A stretch of 64,000 nt of DNA from Sphingobacteriales bacterium 39-19. GTDB lineage: Bacteria > Bacteroidota > Bacteroidia > Chitinophagales > Chitinophagaceae. Positions 63,146 to 64,000 of this stretch are shown in pieces. The notes under the pieces were generated by a model. That model saw nothing but the letters and a program-made list of their open reading frames with translations, searched no databases and was not told where the DNA came from. Numbering within the stretch: the stretch's first letter is position 1; each line of letters starts with the position of its first letter. The stretch lies in NCBI GenBank assembly GCA_001898465.1, contig MKTX01000013.1:5001-69000 (forward strand), read 5' to 3'. The translations under genes were made by a program, and so were the position numbers.

Positions 63146-64000
63146 TTAGTGGCTTTGTCTTTTGTGCCTGTTATGAACAACCCGGCCATCCCGGCTGCCG
63201 GGGTTATAATCCGGCTGCTCACCCAGGGTTTCGGGTAGCTTTATTTTAACAACAGGTTTGCCCAATAACTTTTCAATAGCTGCAAATTTACGTTGTTCCC
63301 GGGGGCTTACAAAAGTAATAGCAGTGCCTTCGGCAGAAGCCCTGGCCGTACGCCCAATGCGGTGTACATAATCTTCGCCATCATGGGGCACATCAAAATT
63401 TATAACCAGGTCAATACAATCAATATCAATACCCCTGCTTAAGATATCGGTAGCAACCAAAACAGGCAGCCGCTCACTGCGGAATTTCATTAATACATCT
63501 TCTCTTTCTTCCTGCTGCAGATCGCTATGTATTTCCCCTGCATTTATTTTATTTCTTTTTAAATCCCGGGTGAGTTGCTTTACACTTTGCTTACTACTGC
63601 AAAATACAAGCACCAATTTATAGGGCTGGTTCCTTAACAAGTGCAGTGCCAATGGAATTTTTTGGGTATCGTAAACAATATATGCCTGCTGATTTATTTT
63701 TTCCGGCGGTTTACTTATAGATATATTTATTTCTTCGGGATGGGTTAAAATCTTACGGGCCATCTCCCGGATTTTATGCGGCATGGTAGCCGAAAAAAGC
63801 AGGTTTTGCCGCCTGGCCGGTAAATGTTTTATGATGAACATAATATCATCATAGAATCCCATATCCAGCATCCGGTCTGCCTCATCTAATACCAGGTATT
63901 TTACATGATCCAGTTTTACATACCCCATTTTTATATGTGCCATCATTTTACCGGGTGTACATATAACAACATCAGCTCCCTGGCTTAATGCTTTTTTTTC
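63146..64000 (-). CDS. DEAD-box RNA helicase, N-terminus outside window
   Basis: The frame is open to the right edge; 284 C-terminal residues are present. Motif Ib-type CTPGK, DEAD box VLDEADRMLDMGF, motif III FSATMP, and motifs V-VI VATDILSRGIDIDCIDLVIN and HRIGRTARA show an RhlE-like DEAD-box helicase involved in RNA remodelling. The C-terminal tail is short and basic. Motif I lies beyond the window. It is immediately upstream of recG. Confidence 0.92.
   Translation of the reverse strand, partial: EKKALSQGADVVICTPGKMMAHIKMGYVKLDHVKYLVLDEADRMLDMGFYDDIMFIIKHLPARRQNLLFSATMPHKIREMARKILTHPEEINISISKPPEKINQQAYIVYDTQKIPLALHLLRNQPYKLVLVFCSSKQSVKQLTRDLKRNKINAGEIHSDLQQEEREDVLMKFRSERLPVLVATDILSRGIDIDCIDLVINFDVPHDGEDYVHRIGRTARASAEGTAITFVSPREQRKFAAIEKLLGKPVVKIKLPETLGEQPDYNPGSRDGRVVHNRHKRQSH

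Overview
The window looks like a chromosomal segment of a Bacteroidota species, most probably family Chitinophagaceae. Evidence: GLPGLI-family proteins beside CarboxypepD_reg-type outer-membrane barrels, a PorP/SprF protein paired with a giant PKD adhesin carrying a type IX secretion (type B) C-terminus, a Bacteroidota-type primary sigma factor, DUF4476, and promoters of the TTG-N19-20-TAnnTTTG kind. Base composition is AT-rich, genes are dense and Shine-Dalgarno sites are not evident. No rRNA, tRNA, CRISPR or complete insertion sequence was recognised. The genus cannot be fixed from the sequence alone.

Layout. 1-8.3 kb, minus strand: two related GLPGLI plus outer-membrane-barrel modules flank truA and a small broken Cys-rich secreted-peptide gene, followed by a DUF4476 protein. 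8.4-17 kb: M1 aminopeptidase, Tat-exported superoxide dismutase, LptF/G permease, rpoD, thioesterase, HAM1/RdgB and a possible HolD-like protein. 17-26.4 kb: ilvE, rpsL-rpsG (no fusA), then an atpG-scpB-lysA-thioredoxin run on the minus strand and divergent secA. 26.4-31.7 kb: an accessory island, all minus strand. 32-43 kb: Na+ symporter plus PIG-L deacetylase, AMP nucleosidase plus fused OppDF ATPase, a giant TraB/GumN protein, and queA with a structured leader. 44-56 kb: lysC, Ldh-type dehydrogenase, zinc peptidase, VWA protein, then dense minus-strand housekeeping genes (symporter, O-methyltransferase, glucosaminidase-LysM, hpt) and GlcD. 56-64 kb: the type IX secretion substrate with its PorP/SprF partner, recG and a truncated DEAD-box helicase.

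The most interesting part is the 26.5-31.7 kb island. Two modular lipoproteins share a promoter and leader cassette of about 90 bp, a start-proximal poly-C tract and a related N-terminal domain, but carry unrelated C-terminal domains. One C-terminus has a DAFRHAY / GDAHE motif set resembling DUF6973. Each is followed closely by a small membrane protein or lipoprotein gene, and one is followed further by an orphan copy of its C-terminal segment. This is the layout of a polymorphic toxin-immunity system. In both genes the poly-C tract is one base too long for the start codon to be in frame with the lipoprotein signal, which suggests switching by slipped-strand mispairing. Because two other broken N-termini in the window are also +1 in homopolymers, sequencing error must be excluded first.

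A second regulatory candidate is the queA 5' leader, which folds into a clean three-way junction matching no riboswitch class I recognise.
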